Notes: generated by a model from the sequence alone, not told the origin. DNA of 64,000 bases from Paenibacillus sp. HW567 (GCF_000374185.1 NZ_KB910518.1:129951-193950); one strand, 5' to 3'. Shown: positions 8,681 through 17,537, counted from the stretch's first letter. Program-made: numbers and translations.

Positions 8681-9570
8681 TATGCCGACACCTCTTTTCG
8701 TTTAGTAAGCCAGACCTGTGTGACGGTGATCAGCGAGACGGCGAAGAAGAAGAGCAGCGCTTTGGCAGTTCCAAGACCGTACCGGTTGTTGACCAGCGCT
8801 TCCGAATATATATTGTAGGCCAGCGACTGGGTAGAGGTTCCCGGTCCGCCTTTGGTCAGCGACAGGTTGAGATCGAACATTTTGAAGGCGTTGGAGGTCG
8901 TCAGGAACAGGCAAATCGTGATCGCCGGCATAATTAGCGGGACATAGACGCTTTTGAACAATTGCGGAGCGCGGGCACCGTCGATCTGGGCGGCTTCGAT
9001 CAGGTCCTTCGGAATCCCAGCCAGTGAAGCGATATATATGACCATCATATAACCGGCGGTCTGCCATACGAACACGATAACGAGACCCCAGAATCCGGTG
9101 TTCGGCGTACCCAGCCAAGGAAGCTGAAAGAAGGACAGGCCGGTGATTTCGCCGATAGTGGAGAAGCCTTTGGTGAAAATAAACTGCCAAATGTAGCCCA
9201 GCAGAATGCCGCCGATTACATTGGGCATGAAGAAAATTGTGCGCAGCACCTTCTTGGTCTTCAGCGACGTCATGAGCAGGAAAGCGAGCAGAAGTGCCAG
9301 AACGTTCGCGGCAATCACGGATACCACGGTAAAGCGCAGGGTAAAGACCAGCGATTCCCAGAACTTATCGTCATTTGTAAAAATCCGTTTCCAGTTGGCT
9401 GCGCCGGTCCAGACTGCCTTGTCCAGATCCAGCCCGTTCCAGTTGGTGGAGGAATAGTAGAAGCCGAGAACGAAGGGTATGACCACAATGGTCAGGAAGA
9501 ATAGCAGGCTTGGCCACAGGAAGATGATTTGTTGTCCCCAGCCTTTTTGCAGGCGCAGAGCTTTTCTCAT
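8680..9570 (-). CDS. Sugar ABC transporter permease (MalF/UgpA type)
   Basis: This 296-residue membrane protein has six helices, and its EAA loop is IEAAQIDGARAPQLFKSVYVPL. It is the first gene of the transport operon and diverges from the sensor kinase gene. GGAGACTCC precedes the ATG on the minus strand. A minus-strand TATAAT (9618-9613) is the likely -10, with the shared 19-nt motif about 45 bp further upstream. It works as a heterodimer with the following permease. Confidence 0.92.
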   Translation of the reverse strand: MRKALRLQKGWGQQIIFLWPSLLFFLTIVVIPFVLGFYYSSTNWNGLDLDKAVWTGAANWKRIFTNDDKFWESLVFTLRFTVVSVIAANVLALLLAFLLMTSLKTKKVLRTIFFMPNVIGGILLGYIWQFIFTKGFSTIGEITGLSFFQLPWLGTPNTGFWGLVIVFVWQTAGYMMVIYIASLAGIPKDLIEAAQIDGARAPQLFKSVYVPLIMPAITICLFLTTSNAFKMFDLNLSLTKGGPGTSTQSLAYNIYSEALVNNRYGLGTAKALLFFFAVSLITVTQVWLTKRKEVSA

Positions 9571-9659
9571 ATGGAGTCTCCTTTGTATAGTTAATCTACC
9601 GGTTCACACCTTCATTATAGGTAGGCCCGGGAATCACCAACACTCAATTTGATGATGAT

Positions 9660-9678
9660 AAAAGTGGATTATATTGCA
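9660..9678. promoter_or_regulatory. Shared 19-nt motif, copy 2 (before the permease operon)
   Basis: AAAAGTGGATTATATTGCA lies between the divergent permease operon and sensor kinase gene, about 45 bp upstream of the minus-strand -10 element. See the copy at 7819-7837. The location suits activation by the adjacent AraC-type response regulator. Confidence 0.5.
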
Positions 9679-9740
9679 GCGCTTTAATCGCACAACTTAA
9701 GCGAATGCTTCCGCCGCAAAACTTTCAGGAGGAACAAGAC

Positions 9741-11561
9741 ATGTTCAGAAACAGCATCCGAACCCGGCTGATGGCGCTTGTGCTGTTGGCCTCGGTGATT
9801 CCGTCGGCCATTTCGGTTACATTCTCATACCTCTATACGAAGCAATCGGTCACCGAGCAGTCCGTGAAGCAGAACACGAAGCTGTTGACGCTTGGCGAAG
9901 CCAATCTCAGCAGCTATTTCAGCGGAATGAACCAGCGGGCCATGTCGCTGTACAGCGGAATCAATGTTCCCAGCTCCTTCTATACAACCCTGCTTACCGC
10001 CAAAAGCCAGGATCATGCCGCTGCCGGCGCGGCCGTTCCCGATAACCGGGCCATTATCTCCACCCAGCTATACAACCTGTTCCTCTCGGATCAAAATACC
10101 TTCCAAATCCATCTGTATGTCCGGGCGGCCAGGCAGTCCAATCTGCTGCTGGGCGGCTATTTCCGCAGGGAGGTGAACAGCAGCTATGCCTTGACGGAGC
10201 ACCCGGAAGGGACATACCGCCCTTATATCGAGGTGACCCATATGGATCATCAATACGGGGTGAAGTCCGGGTTCCCCAATTTGAAGCCTGGAAGCGAGCC
10301 GGTATTCACCGCTCATTTTCCCATCTACCGTACACCCAGCTCCGATGTCCTGGCTGATCTGTCCATTGACTACCGTCTTGCGGAGCTGGAGGGAATCGTC
10401 AAATCCATGTACAATTCGGATACGGAACGGCTGTATGTGCTGAACGAGCAGGGGCAGGCGCTGTTTGCTTCCGATCCGGACTGGATCGGCAAGCCGGTAG
10501 TGGCAGGCTGGAGCCGGCTTCCGGGGGATCAGGACAGCGGCCATTTCACCTGGAAGAAGGATGGCTTCAAAGGGATTGTAATGTACCGGCACATCGCGGA
10601 CCCGTTGTTCAAGGGCAGCATTATCAAGCTGGTTCCCTATGAGGATCTGTATGGGGATGCGCGAATCATCACCCGCTTCAATACCGGGATCGGCGTATTG
10701 TTCCTGTTGCTGGGCGGAATTAGTGCGGTTCTCATCTCCATTGGCTTCACCAGACCGATCAAGAAGCTGATCTCCTTCACCCAGAAGGTGCAGATCGGCC
10801 AGCTTGATGCCCATATGGATGTCGAGCGGGAGGATGAATTTGGCCTGCTGACCCGCAAAATCACCGGCATGACCCGGACAATCAACGACCTGATCCTCAA
10901 GGAATACCGTCTCGAGCTGGCGAACAAGACCAACCAGCTCAAGGCGCTGCAGGCCCAGGTCAATCCGCATTTTCTGTACAATGCCCTGCAGTCTATCGCC
11001 AGCCTGTCCTTGCGCTACAACGCGCCGAAGGTGTATGATCTCATCTATTCGTTAGGCAGCATGATGCGTTATTCAATGAATACGGAGCGGATACAGGTAC
11101 AGCTCCGCGACGAAATTGAGCATGTGCAGAATTATCTGATCCTCCAGACGGAGCGGTTCGGCGAAGAGAATCTGCGTCTAATTGTCGATGCGGAAGAGGA
11201 CGCGCTGGAGGTAGTGGTTCCCAAGATGATCCTTCAGCCTATTGTGGAGAATATCTTCAAGCACGGCTTCGCAGACGGCATCCGTGAGGGGATGATCTTC
11301 ATCGGCTGCGCGCTGGATAAGCAGGGAAGGCTAATATTGGCCGTCAAGGATAACGGCAAGGGGATTGAGCCTGAACGGCTGGCCGAAATCACGGCCGGAC
11401 TTGATAGCAGCGGCAGAACGGAGCATGAGGAGATCGGGCTGTACAATGTGCTGGCCCGGCTCCGCCTGCAGATAAGCAGCGAAGCGCAACTGGTGCTGCG
11501 GGATAATGAGGATGGAGGTTTAACGGTTACGCTCATTATTCCGCTGGACAGCGACCACTAA
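9741..11561 (+). CDS. YesM-type sensor histidine kinase
   Basis: This membrane sensor kinase has 606 residues. The layout is an N-terminal transmembrane helix (about 10-32), an extracellular dCache-like sensor region of about 260 residues, a second transmembrane helix (LLLGGISAVLISIGF), a HAMP linker, and a HisK_5 domain with phospho-acceptor His410 in QVNPHFLYNALQSI. The HATPase domain contains ILQPIVENIFKHGF and DNGKGI. I start it at ATG 9741 behind CAGGAGGAACAAG; 12 codons further upstream also stay open. It is 19 bp from the response-regulator gene and divergent from the sugar transporter, so it most likely senses the transported sugar or its binding protein. Confidence 0.92.
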   Translation: MFRNSIRTRLMALVLLASVIPSAISVTFSYLYTKQSVTEQSVKQNTKLLTLGEANLSSYFSGMNQRAMSLYSGINVPSSFYTTLLTAKSQDHAAAGAAVPDNRAIISTQLYNLFLSDQNTFQIHLYVRAARQSNLLLGGYFRREVNSSYALTEHPEGTYRPYIEVTHMDHQYGVKSGFPNLKPGSEPVFTAHFPIYRTPSSDVLADLSIDYRLAELEGIVKSMYNSDTERLYVLNEQGQALFASDPDWIGKPVVAGWSRLPGDQDSGHFTWKKDGFKGIVMYRHIADPLFKGSIIKLVPYEDLYGDARIITRFNTGIGVLFLLLGGISAVLISIGFTRPIKKLISFTQKVQIGQLDAHMDVEREDEFGLLTRKITGMTRTINDLILKEYRLELANKTNQLKALQAQVNPHFLYNALQSIASLSLRYNAPKVYDLIYSLGSMMRYSMNTERIQVQLRDEIEHVQNYLILQTERFGEENLRLIVDAEEDALEVVVPKMILQPIVENIFKHGFADGIREGMIFIGCALDKQGRLILAVKDNGKGIEPERLAEITAGLDSSGRTEHEEIGLYNVLARLRLQISSEAQLVLRDNEDGGLTVTLIIPLDSDH

Positions 11562-11580
11562 CATAAAGGAGCGGCAGGCC

Positions 11581-13161
11581 ATGAAGGTGCTGATTGTAGA
11601 CGATGAGAAGCATGTGCGGGAGGCGATCCGCTATTTTGTTCCGTGGGAGAAGCATAATATTAGCGGAATTTACGAAGCGACCAACGGGCAGGAAGCGATG
11701 CAGATTATGCAGGAGCAGCAGCCGGCCATTGTGTTCACGGATATGCGGATGCCGCTCATGGACGGAGCGGAGCTGCTGGAATGGCTGCACAGCCATTATC
11801 CGAATACGAAAACTATCGTGATCAGCGGCTATCAGGATTTCAATTACGTGAAGCCGGCAATCGTATACGGCGGTACAGATTATTTGCTGAAGCCCTTGAA
11901 CAGCAAGCAGTTGATCGCCGCCGCCGAGCATGCCTTCAAGCTGTGGCTGGAGGAGGAAGAGGAGCGGCAGCAGGTGCACCGCCAGAACATGCGGCTGAAC
12001 GAGCTGCGTCCTCTCTACTGGGATAAAGTGCTTTCAGACTTGGTGGCCGGACAGGCCTCCTTTCAGGAGCAGAGATCTTCGCTGTGTGCGGAGCTGGGGA
12101 TGCCGGAGACGGCGGCAGAATGCAGAATAGCCGTCCTCACGCTTCAAGGGGCGGACTGCCGGCTGCTGCAGAGATTTCATGGTGACGTGGGACTGACCTC
12201 TTTCGTGCTGGCCAATGTCTGTAACGAGGTGCTCTCGCAGAAGCAAAGCGGCTTTGCCTTCCGTAGCTGGCAGGCCGGAGTCGATCTTGTGATTCTGTTC
12301 TGGACAGCCGCTGCGGAAGCTGACGAAGAAGTGAGCCGTATCAATGAATCCATTGGGCAGACCTATGGTGTGCAGCTAGATATCGGGCTTAGCCGGGTCA
12401 ATGCTTTTCCAGACGGGCTGCAAACGGCCTTCCGGCAGGCGCGGCAAGGTCTGAACGAGCGGAATCTGCTCCAGCGGGAGGGGCGTATTCATCCCTATCG
12501 GGGACATCTGCATGATAGTATGCCTGAACAGGACTACGCTCCTGAGCCGTTGTTCGACAAGCTCGGAATAGCTGTCCTCTCTGGCGATGTGGAGAAGATG
12601 GAACGGGTGGTGGACGATTGGGCTGAGCAGCTCGGCAAGCTGTCCCTACTTACAGAGAGCAGCTTGCTGCGGCTTCAGGAAGAGATTGCTTCGGTGCTGA
12701 AGCGCTGGCGGCCGGAAGAGGAGATCACGCTTGAGCTTTGCTATGACAGTGAAGGGCTGTTCTCCGTGGCGAATTGGCGGGGACAACTGAAGGCGCTGCT
12801 GCAGCGCCTCTCCAAAGGAAATTCCCAGTCACCGGACAGCCGGCTTGTTCTGGAAATCAGGGAGTATCTCAATCAGAATTATGCGCAGGATATGACGCTT
12901 CAGCATATAGCCGAGCGCTTTTTCATCAGCAGGGAGAATGTCTCACGCAAATTCAAGCAGATCACAGGGGAGAACCTGTCCGATTATTTAGCCGGCCTGA
13001 GAATAGATAAAGCCAAGACACTGCTGCAAAATACAAATCTGCGCCTGTCGCAAATTTCCGAGCTGGTCGGCTATGAGGATGAGAAATATTTCAGCCGTGT
13101 CTTTAAGAAATCCACCGGACAGACGCCGCGTGAATTCCGCAAGCAGGAAGAGAAATCATAA
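11581..13161 (+). CDS. YesN-type response regulator with AraC DNA-binding domain
   Basis: This cytosolic transcription factor has 526 residues. The receiver domain begins LIVDDEK and carries phospho-acceptor Asp54 (FTDMRMPLMDG), with the conserved Lys in LKPL. A central linker region of about 280 residues is followed by two AraC helix-turn-helix units (TLQHIAERFFISRENVSRKF and RLSQISELVGYEDEKYFSRVF) and the usual PREFRK end. It follows the kinase gene directly and probably activates the divergent sugar ABC operon, perhaps through the 19-nt motif repeated at its two promoters. Confidence 0.93.
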   Translation: MKVLIVDDEKHVREAIRYFVPWEKHNISGIYEATNGQEAMQIMQEQQPAIVFTDMRMPLMDGAELLEWLHSHYPNTKTIVISGYQDFNYVKPAIVYGGTDYLLKPLNSKQLIAAAEHAFKLWLEEEEERQQVHRQNMRLNELRPLYWDKVLSDLVAGQASFQEQRSSLCAELGMPETAAECRIAVLTLQGADCRLLQRFHGDVGLTSFVLANVCNEVLSQKQSGFAFRSWQAGVDLVILFWTAAAEADEEVSRINESIGQTYGVQLDIGLSRVNAFPDGLQTAFRQARQGLNERNLLQREGRIHPYRGHLHDSMPEQDYAPEPLFDKLGIAVLSGDVEKMERVVDDWAEQLGKLSLLTESSLLRLQEEIASVLKRWRPEEEITLELCYDSEGLFSVANWRGQLKALLQRLSKGNSQSPDSRLVLEIREYLNQNYAQDMTLQHIAERFFISRENVSRKFKQITGENLSDYLAGLRIDKAKTLLQNTNLRLSQISELVGYEDEKYFSRVFKKSTGQTPREFRKQEEKS

Positions 13162-13275
13162 TGAATTTCATTGATTTTTCCTAAATATTCATTTCAGTTT
13201 TCCCTGGCGTTTGACCGATATAATGATATAGGTATTTGTACATATATTCATTCGGAGGATTCGGGAGGACAGGGT

Positions 13276-14283
13276 ATGGAAAGGTATTTAGGCAGAAAAG
13301 TTAAAAATGACTTGATTAATTCCTATGGAGTAACGGTCATCCCTGCAAACAGCATTCTGAATGAAGAACATCTGGAACTCATTCGCAAGCAGAAAATAGA
13401 TATTCTTGATATCATTTTTATAAATGAGGATGGGCAAGGGCCTTCCTGCCGGGAGTTAGTCTACAATGCTGTGAGCCTGTCGAAGGAGTTATTTGAATCC
13501 GTCCGGATTTCACGCAAGGTTCCGCTCGCGGATATCCGCAAGGATGTAGTGCCCGCTGTTCAGGAAATAGCCCGCAATCCGGATATCTTTGCCATGTTCC
13601 ATGCGATTCAGGGGAAGGACGACTATACCTATCAGCACAATATCGGTGTGGGCGTATTATCCACGCTTATCGGCAGATGGATGAATATGGGCGAGGCCGA
13701 GCTGTCGGTGCTCTCGCTAGCCGCAACCCTTCACGATATCGGCAAGCTGAAGATCCCTTCTGAACTGCTCAACAAGCCGGGCAAGCTGACCACCCAAGAA
13801 TACGAATTGGTCAAAAAGCATACGATTCTGGGCTACGAGATGCTGAAGGAGACCACAGGTGCGAACGCTCACATTACCCTGACGGCGCTCCAGCACCATG
13901 AACGAAATGACGGCAGAGGATATCCGCTGGGTCTGAAAGACGAGCAGATTGATGCCTACAGCAAAATCGTTGCTGTGGCTGATATTTTTCATGCGATGTC
14001 CTCCAAACGCCCCTATCATGATCCGGTGCCCTTCCATATCATTGTCGATCAGATGAGAAGGGGAAGCTTTGGCGCGCTTGACCCGCAGATTGTCTCGGTA
14101 TTTCTGGAGAATATTGTGAAGCGGACCGTAGGCCGTGAAGTCACTCTGACCGATGGGAGGGTAGGGGAAATTGTATATTTGAACCCCCACAATATTGAAA
14201 CCCCTTTAATTAAGATTGATGAAGAGTATATTGACCTGAGCAAGCTGAATTCGCTGAAGATCAAAGACATCAGCATTGAATAG
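13276..14283 (+). CDS. HD-GYP domain protein, probable cyclic-di-GMP phosphodiesterase
   Basis: This protein of 335 residues is started at ATG 13276 behind GGGAGGACAGGG. The HD signature is LHDIGKLKIP (His153-Asp154), with HHERNDGRGYP giving the intact GYP triplet at 215-217; all metal and substrate motifs of the class are present. These enzymes hydrolyse cyclic-di-GMP to pGpG or GMP. The N-terminal 110 residues have no recognised sensor domain, and the C-terminal 60 residues form a small beta-rich unit. The gene stands alone after the YesMN pair, and the TIR gene follows after 264 bp in which I see nothing firm. Confidence 0.88.
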   Translation: MERYLGRKVKNDLINSYGVTVIPANSILNEEHLELIRKQKIDILDIIFINEDGQGPSCRELVYNAVSLSKELFESVRISRKVPLADIRKDVVPAVQEIARNPDIFAMFHAIQGKDDYTYQHNIGVGVLSTLIGRWMNMGEAELSVLSLAATLHDIGKLKIPSELLNKPGKLTTQEYELVKKHTILGYEMLKETTGANAHITLTALQHHERNDGRGYPLGLKDEQIDAYSKIVAVADIFHAMSSKRPYHDPVPFHIIVDQMRRGSFGALDPQIVSVFLENIVKRTVGREVTLTDGRVGEIVYLNPHNIETPLIKIDEEYIDLSKLNSLKIKDISIE

Positions 14284-14547
14284 GATTACCGTGAATTTAA
14301 AATAATCCGCCAGCCCCCGGCAATAACATTGACTGCGCTCTTCTGACAAAAATGCTGTGCGGACGATGGAATCGCCGGAGCAGTTGGCGCCGTCAATACC
14401 GCCGGGAGGCTGTTCTTACGTCCGCATACTGCGTTTCTTCCGGCAATACCGCTCCGCTTCACCGTTCCGCAAATACACCTCTGTTCTGAGATCGTAAACC
14501 TCTGTATAATTATTACATATTAGGGAAACAGACAAAGGAGTGCCGAC

Positions 14548-15549
14548 GTGATCAGACCGAAATTATTTATTGGCTCCTCCAGAGAATCCATCCGCTATGC
14601 ACGGGCGGTTCATGAGCAATTGAAGCGGGAAGCCCAGGTGAATCCGTGGTATGCGAGTGCGTTTCGGGCAAACGAATATACGATGGAGGCGCTGGAGAGG
14701 AACCTGGATGAGAGCGATTTTGCCGTATTCATCTTCTCGCCTGATGATGTAGCCAGAATCCGGGGTAAATATTATTATGTCACCCGTGATAACACTCAGT
14801 TTGAAATGGGGCTGTTCTGGTCCAGACTGCGGCGCAGCCGGGTCTTCTGCCTGCTGCCGGATCAGGTGCCGGCCCGCAGTGATCTTATTCCCGGTGAGAA
14901 CATTGAAGAATATCATCTGCTCTCCGATTTATCGGGCCTTACACCTTTGGAATACGAATGGCAGCATGACAATCCGGTGGCTGCCGTCGATGTCAGTTGC
15001 GGCAAGATTATCGACAGCATTCAGGAGCATGGAAGCTTCAGTGATCCACTGAAGGAGCTGGAGAAGCTGAAGCATGAGCTTAGGCGGAAAGAAAGTATCC
15101 TTCACTTCTTTTGGCAATATAATAGTAATGTGACCACTCCTGAACAGGGAGAGAAATATCAGGCGCTTAGCGAAGCGATTCGCAATTCCTTCATGCCTCC
15201 AAGACAATGCCGGGTAATCGGTGCTGCGATGTGGCAGGCCCGCGAGGCAGAAGGTCTGGTCCAGGTTGGCGGAAATGTGGGACGCGGGCATGTCTATCCT
15301 CTTTCATTGACTGAAGAGAGGAGGATGCGTCCGGGGGTGATGGAAGCTTTTTTGACCAAGGAATGGACCTTTTTTCAGCGTACGGAAGTTGCGGAGGTAT
15401 ATATCCTATGCTATCCTTTAGGTGAAAAGCATGTCCTTTCTGTACATTTTTCGGGGAGCGACGGATTGTCGGCGGATGATCTTACCGAGGTCGTATCGTA
15501 CAACCGGGATTTGTTCCGTACCGTCAATCATTTAGTGGGAGGGGACTAA
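14548..15549 (+). CDS. TIR-like (PF10137 type) protein with C-terminal GAF-like region
   Basis: The first 140 residues of this 333-residue protein match the TIR-like nucleotide-binding family also found as CBASS/Pycsar effectors: KLFIGSSRES at the N-terminus, DFAVFIFSPDD, then RDNTQFEMGLFWSRLRRSRVF. Glu86 in that last motif is in the place of the catalytic glutamate of TIR NAD-degrading enzymes, so the domain may be active. A charged helix (about 165-185) leads into a C-terminal segment (190-330) whose AAMWQ, VQVGGNVGRGHVYPL and YNRDLF pattern looks GAF-like to me; this is an inference. No cyclase, CD-NTase or other immunity gene is adjacent. A small basic gene follows after 4 bp. Confidence 0.75.
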   Translation: MIRPKLFIGSSRESIRYARAVHEQLKREAQVNPWYASAFRANEYTMEALERNLDESDFAVFIFSPDDVARIRGKYYYVTRDNTQFEMGLFWSRLRRSRVFCLLPDQVPARSDLIPGENIEEYHLLSDLSGLTPLEYEWQHDNPVAAVDVSCGKIIDSIQEHGSFSDPLKELEKLKHELRRKESILHFFWQYNSNVTTPEQGEKYQALSEAIRNSFMPPRQCRVIGAAMWQAREAEGLVQVGGNVGRGHVYPLSLTEERRMRPGVMEAFLTKEWTFFQRTEVAEVYILCYPLGEKHVLSVHFSGSDGLSADDLTEVVSYNRDLFRTVNHLVGGD

Positions 15550-15553
15550 CACT

Positions 15554-15793
15554 ATGAAGAATATGAAGAGCGCAGTAAGTGTATCCAGTGCGGTCCGCCG
15601 AACCGCAAACGGCAGCGGCACCAGTGAGGGCAGTAAAAGCCGCGCGAAGCGCAAGGCAGGGGCCGGAAGGCCGACCAAGCTATCTCCATCATCCATCAAC
15701 GTATACATTGCGCCTTCACTGGAAGGCGGAGACGACGAATACAAGAAGCTTATCAGCGGGAAAGTAGACAACAACAAACCTTCATTTGCTTAG
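15554..15793 (+). CDS. Small basic protein, partner gene of the TIR protein
   Basis: This protein has 79 residues. ATG 15554 lies 4 bp after the TIR stop codon, behind a strong GGGAGGGG site located inside the TIR gene end, so the two are surely one operon. The N-terminal half is disordered and rich in Ser, Arg, Lys and Gly (SKSRAKRKAGAGRPTK), as if it binds nucleic acid or an acidic partner. The C-terminal half (SINVYIAPSLEGGDDEYKKLI) could form one strand and a helix. There is no signal or membrane segment. I do not recognise a family; possible roles are regulator, inhibitor or co-effector of the TIR protein. Confidence 0.6.
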   Translation: MKNMKSAVSVSSAVRRTANGSGTSEGSKSRAKRKAGAGRPTKLSPSSINVYIAPSLEGGDDEYKKLISGKVDNNKPSFA

Positions 15794-15796
15794 CTG

Positions 15797-15834
15797 AACA
15801 AAGGGTCCCCGGTTTATGCCGGGGACCCTTTGTT
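15797..15834 (+). terminator. Strong terminator of the TIR operon
   Basis: A perfect 16-bp stem (AACAAAGGGTCCCCGG with its complement) around a 6-base loop, ending in TTTGTTGTT. Confidence 0.85.
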
Positions 15835-15852
15835 GTTCAAATATAAGATCGC

Positions 15853-15895
15853 TGAAACGGGTATCGTCCTTAAAAGGACGGCGTAGCTGGTTTCA
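15853..15895. repeat. Imperfect palindrome, intergenic
   Basis: TGAAAC at 15853 pairs with GTTTCA at 15890-15895, and inside it CGTCCTT pairs with AAGGACG around a two-base loop, with wobbles and a mismatch between. It is 19 bp after the TIR terminator and has no T-run. The rest of the 15.84-16.19 kb gap has no gene apart from the half element at 15949. Confidence 0.45.
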
Positions 15896-15948
15896 CTTGT
15901 GCATCACAAAGTATATAACTTGAACTTAAAAAATCATAAAAAGGTAGG

Positions 15949-15995
15949 AGTGCGGGGAAGTTTGGATACTTACGGAGCGGAAGCGACTGCCTCAT
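15949..15995 (+). repeat. Half copy of the 136-bp nested-hairpin element
   Basis: From GTGCGGGGAAGTTTGGA onward, about 45 bp follow the arm of the element at 35602 (GGGGAAGTTTGGA, then GGAGCGG, AGCG and GCCT in the same order and nearly the same spacing). The complementary arm is not recognisable downstream, so this looks like a truncated or decayed copy. Confidence 0.5.
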
Positions 15996-16197
15996 TGCCC
16001 CCGACAGCATCTTTCGCTCCCCTTCAGGCATTTAGGAGCAAAAGCGCGCCAGCATCGTCTAACCTTATCCAGCTCTATTCCGAGCCTGCCCGAGGCAGCC
16101 GAAATCACCGAATGCCCGATTGCATGTTCATAAGAAGCTGGCCGCCGGTGAACCCCATATTCATCCGCTCCATTAACAACATAAAGAATTAATGATG

Positions 16198-17301
16198 TTA
16201 AATTTTCTGCGACGGAGAGACACCGCTTTTTTTCTTGGCAATCTCCCGCCGTACAACCGGAGCCACCTCGGTAGCCAGGAGCTCAATCGCGGCGGCCACC
16301 TTGGCGTACGGAAGCCCGCCGATATCGAGCTGCGTCATGAAGCGGTTATGGCCGAAGAGCTCATGCTGGTACAGAATTTTCTCGATGATTTGCTGCGGGC
16401 TGCCGACGGCCAGCGTGTTGACCGGAGAGACGAAGCGGTCGAAATCACTGCGCGAGACGCGGTATTCCTGTCCGGGATGGGGGCTGATGGCATTGCGGTA
16501 GCTGTAGTAATAAGGGTAAAATTCGTCCAGCGCCTGCTGTGAAGTCTTGGCAATATAGCCGTGGCTGGTGATGGCAATCTTCAAATCCTCAGGGGCATGT
16601 CCGGCTTCCGCTCCATATCTGCGGTACGTGTCCGCAAGATTCTGGAACGGCTCCGGGCTGCCGCTGAGAATGGCAATAGCCATGCCAACCCCAAGCCGCC
16701 CGGCGTTCCCGGCGCTTTCGGCGGAGCCGCCGATTCCAACCCAGAGCGGAAGCTTCTCCTGCAATGGCCGTGGAGCAATCTCGGCATGGTTCAGCGGCGA
16801 ACGGAAGGTTCCCTTCCAGTTCATCACTTCCTTCTGGTTCAGATCCAGCAGCAGATCCAGATTCTCGGCAAAGAGCTGCTTGTAGTCTTCCAGCTCATAG
16901 CCGAACAGCGGGAAGGACTCTAAAAATGCACCGCGGCCGGAGATAATCTCCGCCCGGCCTCCCGACAGCAGATCAAGCGTGGCGAAATCCTCAAATACCC
17001 GCACGGGATCAATGGTGCTCAGCACAGTGGTCGCGCTGGTCAGCTTGATTCGCTTGGTCACCTGGGAAATCGCAGCCAGCACAACCGGCACCGAGGAAAT
17101 GACAAAGTCCAGGCGGTGATGCTCACCTACGCCAAACACATCAAGCCCGGCCTCATCGGCCAGCCTGGCTGCGTCAATCACTTCCTTCAAGCGCTGCTGG
17201 GGGCTGATCCTCTGCCCTGTATGGCAATCAGTTACGATATCTCCCAATGTATAGAGACCAAATTCAAATTCCGGCACAGTTTCTCTAGCATTATTATTCA
17301 T
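16198..17301 (-). CDS. LLM-class flavin-dependent oxidoreductase (luciferase-like)
   Basis: This 367-residue TIM-barrel enzyme is expected to use FMNH2/F420-type flavin. The family pattern is clear: FGLYTLGD at the start, ADEAGLDVFGVGEHHR, the RIKLTSATTVLSTIDPVRVFEDFATLDLLSGGR segment (key residues around STIDPVR) and the phosphate-binding ISGRGAF. I start at the ATG at 17301, nine bases after AAGGGG; a TTG three codons upstream is possible. It diverges from a transporter gene, and the space between holds an ACTTAC/GTAAGT palindrome overlapping its likely -35 region. The substrate is unknown. Confidence 0.88.
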   Translation of the reverse strand: MNNNARETVPEFEFGLYTLGDIVTDCHTGQRISPQQRLKEVIDAARLADEAGLDVFGVGEHHRLDFVISSVPVVLAAISQVTKRIKLTSATTVLSTIDPVRVFEDFATLDLLSGGRAEIISGRGAFLESFPLFGYELEDYKQLFAENLDLLLDLNQKEVMNWKGTFRSPLNHAEIAPRPLQEKLPLWVGIGGSAESAGNAGRLGVGMAIAILSGSPEPFQNLADTYRRYGAEAGHAPEDLKIAITSHGYIAKTSQQALDEFYPYYYSYRNAISPHPGQEYRVSRSDFDRFVSPVNTLAVGSPQQIIEKILYQHELFGHNRFMTQLDIGGLPYAKVAAAIELLATEVAPVVRREIAKKKSGVSPSQKI

Positions 17302-17387
17302 CTGTCCCAACCCCTTATTCTATAGAATGTTATAGTAGTATCTTCTTCACAGTCAAACTCGTCCGGGTGTAAGAAAGAATATAAGGT

Positions 17388-17432
17388 ATTGTAACACAAC
17401 AACTTACAAAATGTAAGTATATGAATGTAAGT
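17388..17432. promoter_or_regulatory. Divergent promoter region with HxlR/YodB-like operator
   Basis: ACTTAC and GTAAGT form a perfect 6-bp inverted repeat with a 5-base spacer at 17402-17418, and another GTAAGT follows at 17427-17432. On the minus strand TACAAT (17393-17388) lies 18 bp from CTTACA, giving a promoter for the oxidoreductase that overlaps the palindrome. The pattern resembles boxes of HxlR-family thiol regulators such as YodB, which control quinone and azo reductases; no such regulator gene is in the window. Confidence 0.45.
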
Positions 17433-17537
17433 TTGTTAATGAATGTTTGGTGAACTTTGAACTTCTTTTTTATTGCCAAGGGAGATATGATTGAGTTCAG
17501 AATAGAAGCATTAATGCAAATGACAAATGGGGGCATT

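Noticed and set aside
11234..11536. Minus-strand frame inside the sensor kinase gene
   Set aside because: Shadow of the conserved HATPase domain.
14548..15793. TIR gene pair considered as a full CBASS or Pycsar system
   Set aside because: There is no nucleotide cyclase or CD-NTase gene on either side, so only a lone TIR module is claimed.
15899..16192. 97-codon plus-strand frame after the TIR operon
   Set aside because: No start signal, unlikely composition, and it overlaps the half copy of the nested-hairpin element.
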